Below, one piece after another: positions 26,513-35,430 of a stretch of 64,000 nt of DNA (position 1 is its first letter; each line of letters opens with the position of its first letter). The position numbers and the translations under genes were made by a program. Below the pieces are notes generated by a model, which saw only the letters and a list, made by a program, of their open reading frames with translations, made no database searches and was not told the origin of the DNA. Origin of the DNA: Nostoc sp. TCL26-01. Its GTDB lineage: Bacteria; Cyanobacteriota; Cyanobacteriia; Cyanobacteriales; Nostocaceae. Where the stretch lies: the NCBI RefSeq assembly GCF_013393945.1, contig NZ_CP040297.1:4992001-5056000 (forward strand), in the 5' to 3' direction.

Positions 26513-27850
26513 TTAAATTATCCGAGATAGTAATTTATAAACGAGACGGAATATTGCTGTAGCTGCGATCGCGATTAAACTGGCAGCAACTGGTAAAACT
26601 ACAACCTGTGGAAAGGTAATTCCCGGAATAAACAAAAGAATAGCCAAACTAACGCCAGCAATGATTAACAAATCAATTTTTTCGATCCATCGTCTGCTTT
26701 GGGCAAATATCAACAATCCTAATATTACAGCTGACAGACTCACAGAAATTATGGGTGATTGGATGAGAGAGGAGGAGGCGATCGCAATAAATGCGCCTTC
26801 AAAGCCACTAAACGCCGCACCTGCTAATAATTCCTGAGTGGAGAAAGTTGCTGGAGATTTTCTGGATTTGGCAGGTAGTGAGACTGTTGGGGGTGCTAAG
26901 TACTGAGCGATCGCCACTAGTACTTCGTCGGCTGAGGGAAAACGCTCTTTGACAGCAGGTAAGAGCATTTTGTCTAAAATATAAGCCAGATGACGATTGA
27001 CATTCGCGTGCTGTCGCCAGATCCATTTATTTGTTTGAGGATCAATCAATTTAGTCGGTTCTTCTCCTGTCAAGAGGTTGAGAATAGTTGCAGCTAGCGC
27101 GTATAAGTCTGTGGCAGGAAATACTTGATTGCCTGTGATTTGTTCAGGTGCGGCAAAGCCCGGAGTATAGATGCCGGTGGAAGAACCAGCACCAACAGCC
27201 GAGACAGTTGTGACTTGTTTAACTGCACCAAAATCGAGTAGTACGAGTTTGCCATCCCGACGACGCATAATGTTAGAAGGTTTGATGTCTCGGTGAATGA
27301 TGTGTTTATCGTGGATAAATTTGAGGATGGGGAGAATTTCTTGCAGTAAATCTATGGCTTGCTGTTCGGAAAATTTACCTTTTTGGGCTAATTCTGCTTC
27401 TAAGTTTTGCCCATCAATGTATTCTTGTACCAAGTAAAAAAACTGGTCTTCTTGTCCTGGTTGAGAGTTGGTAACTGTCATGGGAAAATAGGCGAATAAA
27501 TTGGGAATTTGTTCGTGTTCTTCGCCTATGTAAGCTAATACTTCTGCTTCTCTTTCAAACAGTTTTTCGGCAATTTCTCTTTGTTCTGGTGTTAAATTGC
27601 CGACAGGTTGGAACTGCTTCACTACACAGGAACGCATTCCAGGAATCCGGCGATCGCGTGCTAGGAATGCAGAACCAAAACCACCTCTACCCAATAACTT
27701 GTTTGGTACGTAGCGACCATCTAACATCAGAGGCATACCACAACTGATGCAGTATTTCTGCTGTGCGGTTCTTAATGTGGCGATGTCATCTAAATCGGAA
27801 AAATGATTTTGTGGACTGGGACAACGTGGACGAGTACAGTAGACTTCCAT
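26513..27850 (-). CDS. Serine/threonine protein kinase with N-terminal Cys motif and C-terminal membrane helices
   Basis: The 445-residue kinase opens with a four-Cys zinc-ribbon-like motif (YCTRPRCPSPQN, then YCISCGMPL) seen in a cyanobacterial kinase group that includes SpkB. The kinase domain (about 50-310) has LGRGGFGSAFLARD (P-loop), HRDIKPSNIMRR (catalytic loop), LDFGAVKQV (DFG) and APEQ. Four or five hydrophobic helices (about 340-440) anchor it in the membrane. It heads an operon with the PstS-like protein. Input and targets are unknown. Confidence 0.93.
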   Translation of the reverse strand: MEVYCTRPRCPSPQNHFSDLDDIATLRTAQQKYCISCGMPLMLDGRYVPNKLLGRGGFGSAFLARDRRIPGMRSCVVKQFQPVGNLTPEQREIAEKLFEREAEVLAYIGEEHEQIPNLFAYFPMTVTNSQPGQEDQFFYLVQEYIDGQNLEAELAQKGKFSEQQAIDLLQEILPILKFIHDKHIIHRDIKPSNIMRRRDGKLVLLDFGAVKQVTTVSAVGAGSSTGIYTPGFAAPEQITGNQVFPATDLYALAATILNLLTGEEPTKLIDPQTNKWIWRQHANVNRHLAYILDKMLLPAVKERFPSADEVLVAIAQYLAPPTVSLPAKSRKSPATFSTQELLAGAAFSGFEGAFIAIASSSLIQSPIISVSLSAVILGLLIFAQSRRWIEKIDLLIIAGVSLAILLFIPGITFPQVVVLPVAASLIAIAATAIFRLVYKLLSRII

Positions 27851-28047
27851 GTTTGTTTTTAGTCATTAGCCATTAGTCACCAGACAAAAGTTATTGACTC
27901 TTACAGGTTAGATAGTTGCTTGCCGATGCCAGGCGACACGCCACCTCTCAAGTCAAGCCACTGCGTTGCTTTGGTTGACAAAGTTGTAGCAAGTGGCGTG
28001 GGAAACTTGCCCACGGATTTGGCTCAGAAACGCACTATCTTACTGTT
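27851..28047. other. Kinase upstream region
   Basis: It should hold the kinase promoter (minus strand). It includes a GCCACCTCTC / GTGGCGTG pair of GC-rich arms (27930-27997) resembling repeat debris. No gene is seen. Confidence 0.35.
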
Positions 28048-28173
28048 CCCGAATTTCTCACGAAATTTATCAAACCGAAGTCCAGAGGCTGTAGGGGCGG
28101 GTTTACGAGATATTTATGAATGATTGAAGCATATTTGTGAACCCGCCCCTACCATTTTGTGAGAAATGCAGGT
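28048..28173. repeat. MITE-like dispersed repeat, family A, copy 2
   Basis: It is nearly identical to 2214-2339 over about 126 bp, differing at only a handful of positions. The same ends (CCCGAATTTCTCAC ... GTGAGAAATGCAGG) are present. It lies just downstream of rbcR on the opposite side. Confidence 0.85.
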
Positions 28174-28192
28174 GTTGACTGTTGACAAAGGA

Positions 28193-29206
28193 TTAGTCTT
28201 CGTCGCCAGCATTGGGTAATGCTGCATCCAGTGCATTTACCACTATCCTTTTTTGTTCTAATTTTAACACATCTTGATTCCAGTCAGGTGTAGCAAATTG
28301 GGGCAAAATTTCTTGACTAAAAGCTTCTGCGGCCTTTGATCTATAACGATTGGGGTTATAAATCAACCACAAAGTTCGCTTGACAACTACACCTTCAATA
28401 GGAGTGCGATGTAGCACACTCATTTGCAGTTCTTTAGCTATGGCGGAGGTAGAAACAAAGGCTGCACCTAAACCAGATTGCACAGCATTTTTAATGGCTT
28501 CAATGGAATTTAATTCCATTTCGATTTTAAATCGTCGAGTATCAATTTCACAGCGAGCTAGTACTTGGTCAATGACTTTGCGAATTGTGGATTGTGAATC
28601 TAGAGCAATGAATTGCAGTTTATATAAATCTTCTTTTTGAATGGTTTCCAGTTTGGTAAAAGGATGGAAGACGGGCAAAATCAGAGCTAATTCATCCTCT
28701 GCATAGGGGATAATTTCTAGAGATTCTGCTAATTCTCCAGGGATTTCGCCACCAATGATGGCTAAATCTACCTGTCCATTAGCGACACTCCAAGCAGTGC
28801 GGCGAGTCGAGTGGACGTGTAGTTGGACTGCGACATCGGGGTATTTTTGGCGAAACATCCCAATCATCCTGGGCAAAAGGTATGTACCAGTAGTTTGCGA
28901 AGCGCCGACAATTAAAGTACCGCCTTGGAGATTTTGTAAATCTTCAATAGCGCGGCAAGTTTCTTGGCACAGACTGAGGATTTTTTCCCCATAGCTTAAC
29001 AGTAGATGCCCTGCTTCAGTTAATTGAGCGCGCCGTCCGCCACGGTCAAATAGAGGTACATCCAACTGCCGTTCTAAATTTTGCACTTGCAAACTCACAG
29101 CAGGTTGGGAGACATAAAGACTATCAGCAGCGCGCTTGAAGCTCCCTTCTACAGCGATCGCTTTGAGAATACGTAGTTGATCTAAAGTGAAAGGAAGGTC
29201 AGACAT
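28193..29206 (-). CDS. rbcR: LysR-family regulator RbcR (Ycf30/CbbR-like)
   Basis: The 337-residue regulator starts MSDLPFTLDQLRILKAIA, with an HTH GSFKRAADSLYVSQPAVSLQ (about 21-40). A LysR effector domain with two alpha/beta subdomains follows (about 90-300). The N-terminus is the highly conserved RbcR/Ycf30 form of cyanobacteria and red-algal plastids, thought to activate Rubisco or carbon-fixation genes. A TTG at 29215 gives a longer frame, but the ATG at 29206 fits the family. It diverges from the Z-ISO-like gene. The nearby ndhF and ndhD fit the usual setting in Anabaena as I remember it. Confidence 0.9.
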   Translation of the reverse strand: MSDLPFTLDQLRILKAIAVEGSFKRAADSLYVSQPAVSLQVQNLERQLDVPLFDRGGRRAQLTEAGHLLLSYGEKILSLCQETCRAIEDLQNLQGGTLIVGASQTTGTYLLPRMIGMFRQKYPDVAVQLHVHSTRRTAWSVANGQVDLAIIGGEIPGELAESLEIIPYAEDELALILPVFHPFTKLETIQKEDLYKLQFIALDSQSTIRKVIDQVLARCEIDTRRFKIEMELNSIEAIKNAVQSGLGAAFVSTSAIAKELQMSVLHRTPIEGVVVKRTLWLIYNPNRYRSKAAEAFSQEILPQFATPDWNQDVLKLEQKRIVVNALDAALPNAGDED

Positions 29207-29392
29207 AAGGCTCAACCTACAAACATGGAAAGGAGCAGCGTTAGTAACAAATCAATGGTCAATGAGACAAAAAGCATGAAAAATCTGGGAAATTGGGTAA
29301 GTCCTAAATTTTTAGATGAAGTCTCCTGTTGAATACTTTGTGGTATTGGTGGTATGGAATTAACTTTTCTTTAAATTACTTCACCTGTGTCT

Positions 29393-30109
29393 ATGATGCT
29401 GAATCCTTGGTTGACTCCGAGTCATTTTGTCATGCTGGGGTTACAATTATCCTTTGCGATCGCCCATAGTGGTGGAGCAGCTTTGCGACCTTGGGCAGAA
29501 AAGTACATTGGGCCAAGGCTTTATCGCATTATTTTTGCATTAATCAGTCTACCGTTGGCTGGCATACTAATTATTTACTTTTTTAATCATCGCTACGATG
29601 GCTGGCAACTCTGGCAGGTACAAGGTGTACCAGGTATAAAAGCGCTAGTTTGGGTGTTGTCAGCGATTTCATTTTTGTTTTTGTATCCTGCCACCTTCAA
29701 TCTACTAGAAATTGCTGCCATTCAAAAGCCCCAAGTACATTTGTATGAAACAGGAATTATCCGCATCACTCGCCATCCCCAGATGGTAGGGCAGATAATT
29801 TGGTGTGTAGCCCATACTTTGTGGCTAGGGACTAGCTTTACCTTGGTGACTTCTGTGGGGTTGATTTTGCACCATTTATTTGGGGTTTGGCATGGCGATC
29901 GCCGTCTATTGTCGCGTTACGGCGATGCTTTTGTCATGGTCAAACAACGCACATCAATTATCCCTTTTCTGGCAGTTCTGGATGGCCGCCAATCTATCAA
30001 ATGGATAGAGTTTATTCGTCCTGCTTATTTAGGAGTTGCTGTTTTTGTCGCTTTACTTTGGTGGGCGCACCCCCTGTTGTTTGTCGCCACCAGTAGGTTA
30101 AGGTGGTAG
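29393..30109 (+). CDS. NnrU family protein, probable 15-cis-zeta-carotene isomerase (Z-ISO)
   Basis: The roughly 238-residue integral membrane protein has six likely helices. It contains LSFAIAHSGGAALRPWAEKYIG near the start, GIIRITRHPQMVGQIIWCVAH in the middle and HHLFGVWHGDRRLLSRYGDAF. These conserved His residues are those proposed as haem ligands in Z-ISO. In oxygenic phototrophs this NnrU branch isomerises 9,15,9'-tri-cis-zeta-carotene in carotenoid synthesis, in contrast to the denitrification-linked NnrU name. The frame opens at a GTG (29387). ATG 29393 or 29396 is more likely. Confidence 0.8.
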   Translation: MMLNPWLTPSHFVMLGLQLSFAIAHSGGAALRPWAEKYIGPRLYRIIFALISLPLAGILIIYFFNHRYDGWQLWQVQGVPGIKALVWVLSAISFLFLYPATFNLLEIAAIQKPQVHLYETGIIRITRHPQMVGQIIWCVAHTLWLGTSFTLVTSVGLILHHLFGVWHGDRRLLSRYGDAFVMVKQRTSIIPFLAVLDGRQSIKWIEFIRPAYLGVAVFVALLWWAHPLLFVATSRLRW

Positions 30110-30490
30110 TTTTACATGATCCCCGCTATCAAAAGAAAATACTAACTTAGTGAAAATTCCTACTTATCAAGTGCTACCAAATCAATGTAGGATGAATTGA
30201 AACAGCTGTTAGTGGGGGTATGCTCATTTATTTGGATATTTTCATGGTCGTTAAGTTGCCAAGCAGTCAACTCTCCTCGGAAGAATAAGACACAGCAGTC
30301 AAGATATTCTCTCCAGTAGAATAAATATCAGAGGCAAAAAGCCTGAAAGCAGTCTTTAATGTCTAGTGACTTTCTGGTTCAGAGTCAAAAGCAATGTTGA
30401 AATATAGCTGCCATAAGACATTAACTAGCTTGCTAACTTCTTTTGCTGATAGCTAGTTTGATAGTAAAACCCTATAATTCTAGAGGCATC
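30110..30490. other. 381-bp gap upstream of the thioredoxin gene
   Basis: No convincing gene. A 22-codon frame at about 30220 lacks support. The last 50 bp has an in-frame extension of the thioredoxin gene that I reject as coding. A promoter is expected here. Confidence 0.35.
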
Positions 30491-30877
30491 ATGGTGTTGT
30501 CGGTTAGTGAGCGGACATTTACTCAAGAAGTTTTAGAATCTCCAGTTCCAGTTTTAGTTAATTTTGAAGCGCCTTGGTGTGGCTTGTGTCGCATTATCCA
30601 CCCACTGCTATTACAGTTCCAATCTCAATGCGGCGAACACATAAAACTAGTGGGGATTAACGCTGACGACAATTTCAAGCTGTCTAACACTTATCGCTTA
30701 AAATCATTACCCACATTACTTCTGATTGAAAATGGGGTTGTGCGCCATCGTTTAGAAGGTTTTCGTGGCCGGGATGACTTGCGTCTGGCGTTAGAAGAAA
30801 TCAGACTTACCTACAGTACCCGTTCTAAAGTCTACAGTGGCGCTAAAACGGCAGAGTGGGAATGTCGGACAGCATGA
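30491..30877 (+). CDS. Thioredoxin-family protein (WCGLC active site)
   Basis: The 128-residue protein has a full thioredoxin fold: VLVNFEAPWCGLCRIIHPLL (active site near 34-38), LVGINADDNFKL, and SLPTLLLIENGVVRHRLEGF with the cis-Pro. The usual WCGPC is WCGLC, so redox potential or partner may differ from m-type thioredoxins. A 26-residue tail rich in Arg, Ser and Thr follows the domain. The frame is open from 30443, but the ATG at 30491 gives the family start. A terminator lies about 100 bp after the stop. Confidence 0.9.
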   Translation: MVLSVSERTFTQEVLESPVPVLVNFEAPWCGLCRIIHPLLLQFQSQCGEHIKLVGINADDNFKLSNTYRLKSLPTLLLIENGVVRHRLEGFRGRDDLRLALEEIRLTYSTRSKVYSGAKTAEWECRTA

Positions 30878-30977
30878 TTGGGGATGGGGGATCAGGGTTC
30901 GGGGATTGGGTAAAATTTTTGCCCGGTTTCCATGCACCAATACCTGCTTCCTGCTACTCAAATCTAAAACCATGCTT

Positions 30978-31014
30978 AATACCCCGTCTAATTGTTATTA
31001 GGCGGGGTATTTTA
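30978..31014 (+). terminator. Rho-independent terminator after the thioredoxin gene
   Basis: AATACCCCG and CGGGGTATT form a strong stem, with TAAT/ATTA continuing inward, followed by TTATCCTC. It separates the thioredoxin gene from ndhF. Confidence 0.8.
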
Positions 31015-31131
31015 TCCTCTAGGGTGTGTGTCACAATTATTAACAGTTCCGACGCGGACAGTCGCCTGCGGTGGTAGCCGTACACAGCGCTGTCCTCAGT
31101 TAGTCAAGAATCCTAAAAGTAAGCGTCAGTG

Positions 31132-33222
31132 ATGGAAGTAATTTATCAATATGCTTGGCTGATTCCGGTTTTGCCACTTCTAGGGGCAATGCTGGTCGGT
31201 CTAGGCTTAATTTCCGTAAATCAGACGACAAACCACCTGCGCCAGCTGAATGCTGTGTTGATCATTTCCCTCATGGGCGCAGCAATGGGTCTGTCGTTTG
31301 CCTTGCTGTGGAGTCAAATCCAAGGACACGCCCCATATCTCCGCACTCTAGAATGGGCAGCAGCAGGCAATTTCCATCTGAGCATGGGTTACACGATTGA
31401 CAACCTGACATCTCTGATGCTGGTGATTGTCACAACTGTAGCTTTTTTAGTCATGGTTTACACTGATGGCTACATGGCTCATGATCCAGGATACGTAAGA
31501 TTTTATGCCTATCTCAGCTTGTTTGGCTCCTCGATGTTGGGTCTGGTTGTTAGCCCCAACCTAGTCCAGGTCTATATCTTCTGGGAACTAGTGGGGATGT
31601 GTTCTTACTTGCTGGTAGGCTTTTGGTACGATCGCAAGTCAGCAGCAGATGCTTGTCAAAAGGCATTTGTCACCAACCGCGTTGGGGACTTTGGTCTACT
31701 ATTGGGCATCCTGGGCTTGTATTGGGCAACAGGCAGCTTCGATTTTGGCATAATGGGCGATCGCCTAGCCGATTTGGTACAGACTGGTTCTGTGAGCAAT
31801 TTCCTCGCCATTCTGCTGGCAATCCTCGTGTTTCTGGGCCCAGTGGCTAAATCAGCCCAATTTCCCCTCCATGTCTGGCTACCAGACGCGATGGAAGGAC
31901 CCACCCCCATTTCAGCCTTAATCCACGCGGCAACAATGGTGGCAGCTGGTGTCTTCTTGATCGCGCGGATGTACCCTGTGTTTGAACACGTTCCAGCTGC
32001 AATGAACGTGATTGCCTTCACAGGAGCATTTACAGCATTTTTGGGCGCGACTATTGCCATTACCCAAAATGACATCAAAAAGGGCTTGGCTTACTCCACC
32101 ATCTCCCAATTGGGTTACATGGTGATGGCAATGGGAGTCGGCGCTTATAGTGCTGGCTTGTTTCACCTGATGACTCACGCCTATTTCAAGGCGATGCTGT
32201 TCTTGGGTTCTGGTTCTGTGATTCATGGCATGGAAGGAGTCGTCGGCCATGATCCCGCCTTGGCCCAAGATATGCGCTTAATGGGCGGACTGCGGAAGTA
32301 TATGCCCGTGACGGGATTGACCTTTTTGATTGGTTGCTTGGCAATTTCTGGTATCCCTCCCTTTGCCGGTTTCTGGTCAAAAGATGAAATTCTCGGTGCA
32401 GCCTATGCAGCTAACCCATTTTTGTGGTTAGTGGGCTGGTTGACGGCTGGAATCACTGCTTTTTATATGTTTAGAATGTATTTCTCGACATTTGAAGGCA
32501 AATTCCGGGGTACTGACCAGAAAATCAAGGATAAACTCAAGCAAGCTGCCACCATCGTCTTGGAAATAGAGTCAGAAGAACCCGTACCAACTTTTGGCCC
32601 TGGGGCGATGAAAAAAGGCGAACTAGAGGCAACTGGGGATCATCATGGTTCTCATGGTCATCATAGCGATTCACCTCATGAGTCACCTTGGACAATGACC
32701 TTGCCATTGCTAGTTTTAGCTGTACCTTCAATTTTGATTGGGTTAACAGGCACACCGTACAACAATTACTTTGAACGGTTCATTTTTTCGCCCACAGAAA
32801 GTTTGGCTGAAGTTCTAGAAAAAGCGGCTGAGTTCGACCCCAATGAGTTTTACGTCATGGCGGGTGGTTCAGTGGGTATTTCCTTGATTGGCATTACCTT
32901 GGCTTCTTTGATGTACTTACAGCGTAAAATTGACCCAGCTGCGATCGCATCTAAAATCAAGCCACTCTACGAACTATCTCTCAACAAGTGGTACTTCGAT
33001 GACATTTACCATCGTGTATTTGTCCTTGGGTTACGCCGCCTCGCTAGACAGGTCATGGAAGTTGATTTCCGCGTTGTCGATGGTGCTGTTAACTTGACAG
33101 GTTTCTTCACCCTCGTTAGTGGCGAAGGTCTGAAATACCTGGAAAATGGTCGTGTTCAATTCTATGCCTTAATTGTTTTTGGGGCTGTTTTGGGCTTAGT
33201 CATATTCTTTGGTGTCACCTGA
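31132..33222 (+). CDS. ndhF: NAD(P)H-quinone oxidoreductase subunit 5 (NdhF, NDH-1L type)
   Basis: The 696-residue antiporter-like membrane subunit of photosynthetic NDH-1 should have about 16 helices. Landmarks are FWELVGMCSYLLVGFWYDR, VTNRVGDFGLLLGILGLYW, KSAQFPLHVWLPDAMEGPTP and MTHAYFKAMLFLGSGS. A long C-terminal lateral helix is followed by a final membrane segment. A His-rich loop (HHGSHGHHSDSPHE) near 505-520 is a common NdhF1 feature. A GTG at 31129 directly precedes the ATG at 31132, which fits the family better. The full-length NDH-1L form acts in respiration and cyclic electron flow. Its usual partner ndhD begins 4.6 kb downstream, after an accessory block. Confidence 0.95.
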   Translation: MEVIYQYAWLIPVLPLLGAMLVGLGLISVNQTTNHLRQLNAVLIISLMGAAMGLSFALLWSQIQGHAPYLRTLEWAAAGNFHLSMGYTIDNLTSLMLVIVTTVAFLVMVYTDGYMAHDPGYVRFYAYLSLFGSSMLGLVVSPNLVQVYIFWELVGMCSYLLVGFWYDRKSAADACQKAFVTNRVGDFGLLLGILGLYWATGSFDFGIMGDRLADLVQTGSVSNFLAILLAILVFLGPVAKSAQFPLHVWLPDAMEGPTPISALIHAATMVAAGVFLIARMYPVFEHVPAAMNVIAFTGAFTAFLGATIAITQNDIKKGLAYSTISQLGYMVMAMGVGAYSAGLFHLMTHAYFKAMLFLGSGSVIHGMEGVVGHDPALAQDMRLMGGLRKYMPVTGLTFLIGCLAISGIPPFAGFWSKDEILGAAYAANPFLWLVGWLTAGITAFYMFRMYFSTFEGKFRGTDQKIKDKLKQAATIVLEIESEEPVPTFGPGAMKKGELEATGDHHGSHGHHSDSPHESPWTMTLPLLVLAVPSILIGLTGTPYNNYFERFIFSPTESLAEVLEKAAEFDPNEFYVMAGGSVGISLIGITLASLMYLQRKIDPAAIASKIKPLYELSLNKWYFDDIYHRVFVLGLRRLARQVMEVDFRVVDGAVNLTGFFTLVSGEGLKYLENGRVQFYALIVFGAVLGLVIFFGVT

Positions 33223-33229
33223 TTTTAAT

Positions 33230-33262
33230 AGGGGTGGGCAGGTGTCCACCCCTAAGTTTTTT
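33230..33262 (+). terminator. Rho-independent terminator of ndhF
   Basis: AGGGGTGG and CCACCCCT form a perfect 8-bp stem, followed by AAGTTTTTT, 8 bp after the stop. It shows that ndhF and ndhD are not one transcript here. Confidence 0.88.
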
Positions 33263-33386
33263 CAGAGTCTAATTTAGACTCTTTTTTTTTGGCTTGAATT
33301 CTTCAGCAGTATTTAGTGTTGAGGTTTTATGGTTTTTACTTCCAGTAAAATAAGAGGTACTGTACTAGAGAGTTTAGGTACTCACT

Positions 33387-33617
33387 ATGACCCTTGAACA
33401 GCTTGAAGCTGAAGTTCTTGCACTTCCAAAAGATTCTCAAGTGATTTTATTAGCAAGATTACTGGAAAGGTTAGGTCAAGAAAGTGCGATCAATCAAGAA
33501 ATCGCTGCTAGTTGGACGGAAGAAGCCCAAAAGCGTGATGAAACTATGAATACTAATCAAATTACTGGTATTCTTGCTGAAGAAGTGTTTCAACGAGTTC
33601 GTGCTTCTTTACAATGA
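33387..33617 (+). CDS. Antitoxin of addiction-module family (putative)
   Basis: The 76-residue protein fits the unstable antitoxin family paired with ParE/RelE toxins. Its N-terminal helix EQLEAEVLALPKDSQVILLARLLERL contains the typical LPxxxRxxLxxxLL-like pattern. The middle has the SWTEEAQKRDE stretch with a conserved WxxEAxxR core. Its stop overlaps the toxin start by 4 bp (ATGA), so translation is coupled. It presumably neutralises the toxin and autoregulates the pair. Confidence 0.85.
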   Translation: MTLEQLEAEVLALPKDSQVILLARLLERLGQESAINQEIAASWTEEAQKRDETMNTNQITGILAEEVFQRVRASLQ

Positions 33618-33910
33618 CAAGAATTGTATTTCATCCATTGGCAGAGCAAGAACTGGTTGATGCCGCAAATTATTACGAGGAACAAAATCAGGGACTAGGG
33701 TTAGAATACTTGGCAGAAGTAGAAGGTGCAGTCAATCTCCTCATGCGTTATCCCTCTGCTGGTGTGGTGGTTCGAGGAGCTGTTCGTCAGTTGATTCTGC
33801 CTAAATTTCCTTATTTACTCCTGTACCGTGTTGTTGATGATGATTTAATTCGGATTCTAGCCATAGCACATCACAAACGTAAGCCTGTGTACTGGATTGA
33901 TCGAGAATAG
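33614..33910 (+). CDS. ParE/RelE-family toxin
   Basis: The 98-residue protein has the ParE/RelE fold signature: VFHPLAEQELVDAANYYEEQ at the start, YPSAGVVVRGAVRQLILPKF in the middle, and YLLLYRVVDDDLIRILAIAHHKRKPVYW at the end. Such toxins inhibit gyrase or cut mRNA on the ribosome, and sequence alone does not decide which. It is the second gene of a coupled pair. It forms the left edge of the accessory block between ndhF and ndhD. Confidence 0.9.
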   Translation: MTRIVFHPLAEQELVDAANYYEEQNQGLGLEYLAEVEGAVNLLMRYPSAGVVVRGAVRQLILPKFPYLLLYRVVDDDLIRILAIAHHKRKPVYWIDRE

Positions 33911-33955
33911 AATTCAGAAATCAATTAGTAGGGGATTTAAACCCCCTAAATTTTG

Positions 33956-34102
33956 TTAAATATTCAAGTCTTTTTTTACATCATCTGGCGGTTCAAATAC
34001 AATCTCAAAACCTCCATTGGGAATAGTTCGACGCAAAAATCTTAAGTGGTCGTCTGCATCTTGGCGGTTAGCAAAACGGGCGACGGTGTGAGATTTCGGC
34101 AC
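33956..34102 (-). CDS. Small ORF (48 aa) overlapping the 3' end of hsdS; possibly the remnant of a small conserved gene
   Basis: On the minus strand a GTG at 34102 opens 48 codons: an N-terminal HTVARFANRQDADDHLRFL, then FEIVFEPPDD. The pattern ARFxxRxDADDH...LRR..P...FEIVFE looks like a compact conserved domain with coding character. The frame overlaps the last 35 bp of hsdS in another phase. A stop (TAA) closes the frame just upstream. I think it is the 3' part of a small host gene whose start was lost when the restriction locus joined here, or a very short gene using GTG. Confidence 0.5.
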   Translation of the reverse strand: MPKSHTVARFANRQDADDHLRFLRRTIPNGGFEIVFEPPDDVKKDLNI

Positions 34103-35375
34103 TGATTTTTCTTTGTTTGTTTAAGTCTTCCGGTATTGGCAGCTTAATACTAAGAATATCTGATGCCGAAACTCTAGGAAGTGAAGTACCACTCTGTAAT
34201 GGCACAACTTGATTAAGAGTAATTTGACTTAAAAGAAGTGCTTGTAAAAAAACAGGGTCTACTTTTTGTTTGTTAGGTCGAAGTACAACTGCTTCACCTG
34301 AACAGACACCATCAAATTCAGCTAACCAGACTTTGTTCAGATATGGCCGCATACGCCCGAAGAGTATGTCACCAAGTTCAAATTTTGGTGATGAACTCAA
34401 AACTTCCTCTCCTTTAACTGGGAAAAAATCTACTAATTCACCAGTATTTGAAGCAATATTACCTAGCCCAATATAATTAATATTTTCATTTACATACTCA
34501 TCTACTGGAGTAACACGTTGATTAACTTGCCTAACAACTTCTTTAAGTAAAACTGGTTTAATAAATCCAAAATTCATTTCTTGCAAAGTAACTACCGCTT
34601 CAAAATCAAATCGACCGCCAGCAATAGAATTAATTGATTTTACAGATCGATTTTGACTTTGAAGTTTAGTAAGGTCGATTCCTAATTCTCCTAAAATATA
34701 CTGATCAATTGTTCTATACAATTGTTCTGCTTCAGATAATTTATTCTGTCGTCTAGCATAAGTATTCTGCATTATTTGAGCAATGCAATCTTGAATAATA
34801 CTAGATGGAAGGGGAATACGAAGTGAATGAATAGAAGGCTTATCAATATAAGATACAGCATTATTGGGAATCTGAAGTTTACGAATTTGACTTTTTAAAA
34901 TTTCGCTCTCAAGCATTACAGCAACATATAAAGGATTATGAGGAGGCTTGACTTGAAATCGGAAAATAGTTCCATTAACTATTGTTTTTGAAGCAACTTC
35001 ACGAGCAATAAATGCCACTGATTTATTCGAGGCAATTGACGCTCCTTTGACAGCTAAGATTACATCATACTTTTTGAGTCTTGCTCGCTTATGACGATAA
35101 TATTCCTCTGGAACTTTTAGTGATTGCTCAAAGTCTATTTGTAGGTTATCACGCATATCAGTAACACGAACATAAGTTATAGGATGTGTTGATAAATAAA
35201 CATCCCCCGGAGTGAGGATGCCATACGAATCGTCCTGAATAATGTCACCTAGAGGCACTAGCTCAAACTTTTTTGACCAAATATCAAAGAAAGATAATTG
35301 CTCAAAAGCGTGATATCCATGATCCCAACGATGACCTATAATCATCGGTGATTTAGTTATCCAACTTCTATTCAT
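34068..35375 (-). CDS. hsdS: Restriction-modification specificity subunit (HsdS-like), two target-recognition domains
   Basis: The 435-residue protein has two target-recognition domains separated by a helical spacer. The first covers about 30-190 (FELVPLGDIIQDDSYGI, ending RIPLPSSIIQDCIAQIM). The spacer includes RRQNKLSEAEQLYRTIDQYI. The second covers about 260-420 (ending SIKLPIPEDLNKQRKISAEI). It gives DNA sequence specificity to the methylase encoded just upstream (55 bp). The extreme C-terminus (SHRRPFC) is abnormal: the frame crosses into an unrelated small ORF, so the expected final helix is cut short. Confidence 0.88.
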   Translation of the reverse strand: MNRSWITKSPMIIGHRWDHGYHAFEQLSFFDIWSKKFELVPLGDIIQDDSYGILTPGDVYLSTHPITYVRVTDMRDNLQIDFEQSLKVPEEYYRHKRARLKKYDVILAVKGASIASNKSVAFIAREVASKTIVNGTIFRFQVKPPHNPLYVAVMLESEILKSQIRKLQIPNNAVSYIDKPSIHSLRIPLPSSIIQDCIAQIMQNTYARRQNKLSEAEQLYRTIDQYILGELGIDLTKLQSQNRSVKSINSIAGGRFDFEAVVTLQEMNFGFIKPVLLKEVVRQVNQRVTPVDEYVNENINYIGLGNIASNTGELVDFFPVKGEEVLSSSPKFELGDILFGRMRPYLNKVWLAEFDGVCSGEAVVLRPNKQKVDPVFLQALLLSQITLNQVVPLQSGTSLPRVSASDILSIKLPIPEDLNKQRKISAEISHRRPFC

Positions 35376-35430
35376 TTCTCCTTAAAACACCTAGCAGTTT
35401 TGCAAAATCATTGATTCTTTAACTACCACC

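Noticed and set aside
31155..32755. Several overlapping frames within ndhF on both strands
   Set aside because: ndhF is a certain gene over the whole span. The other frames have no start signals or motifs.
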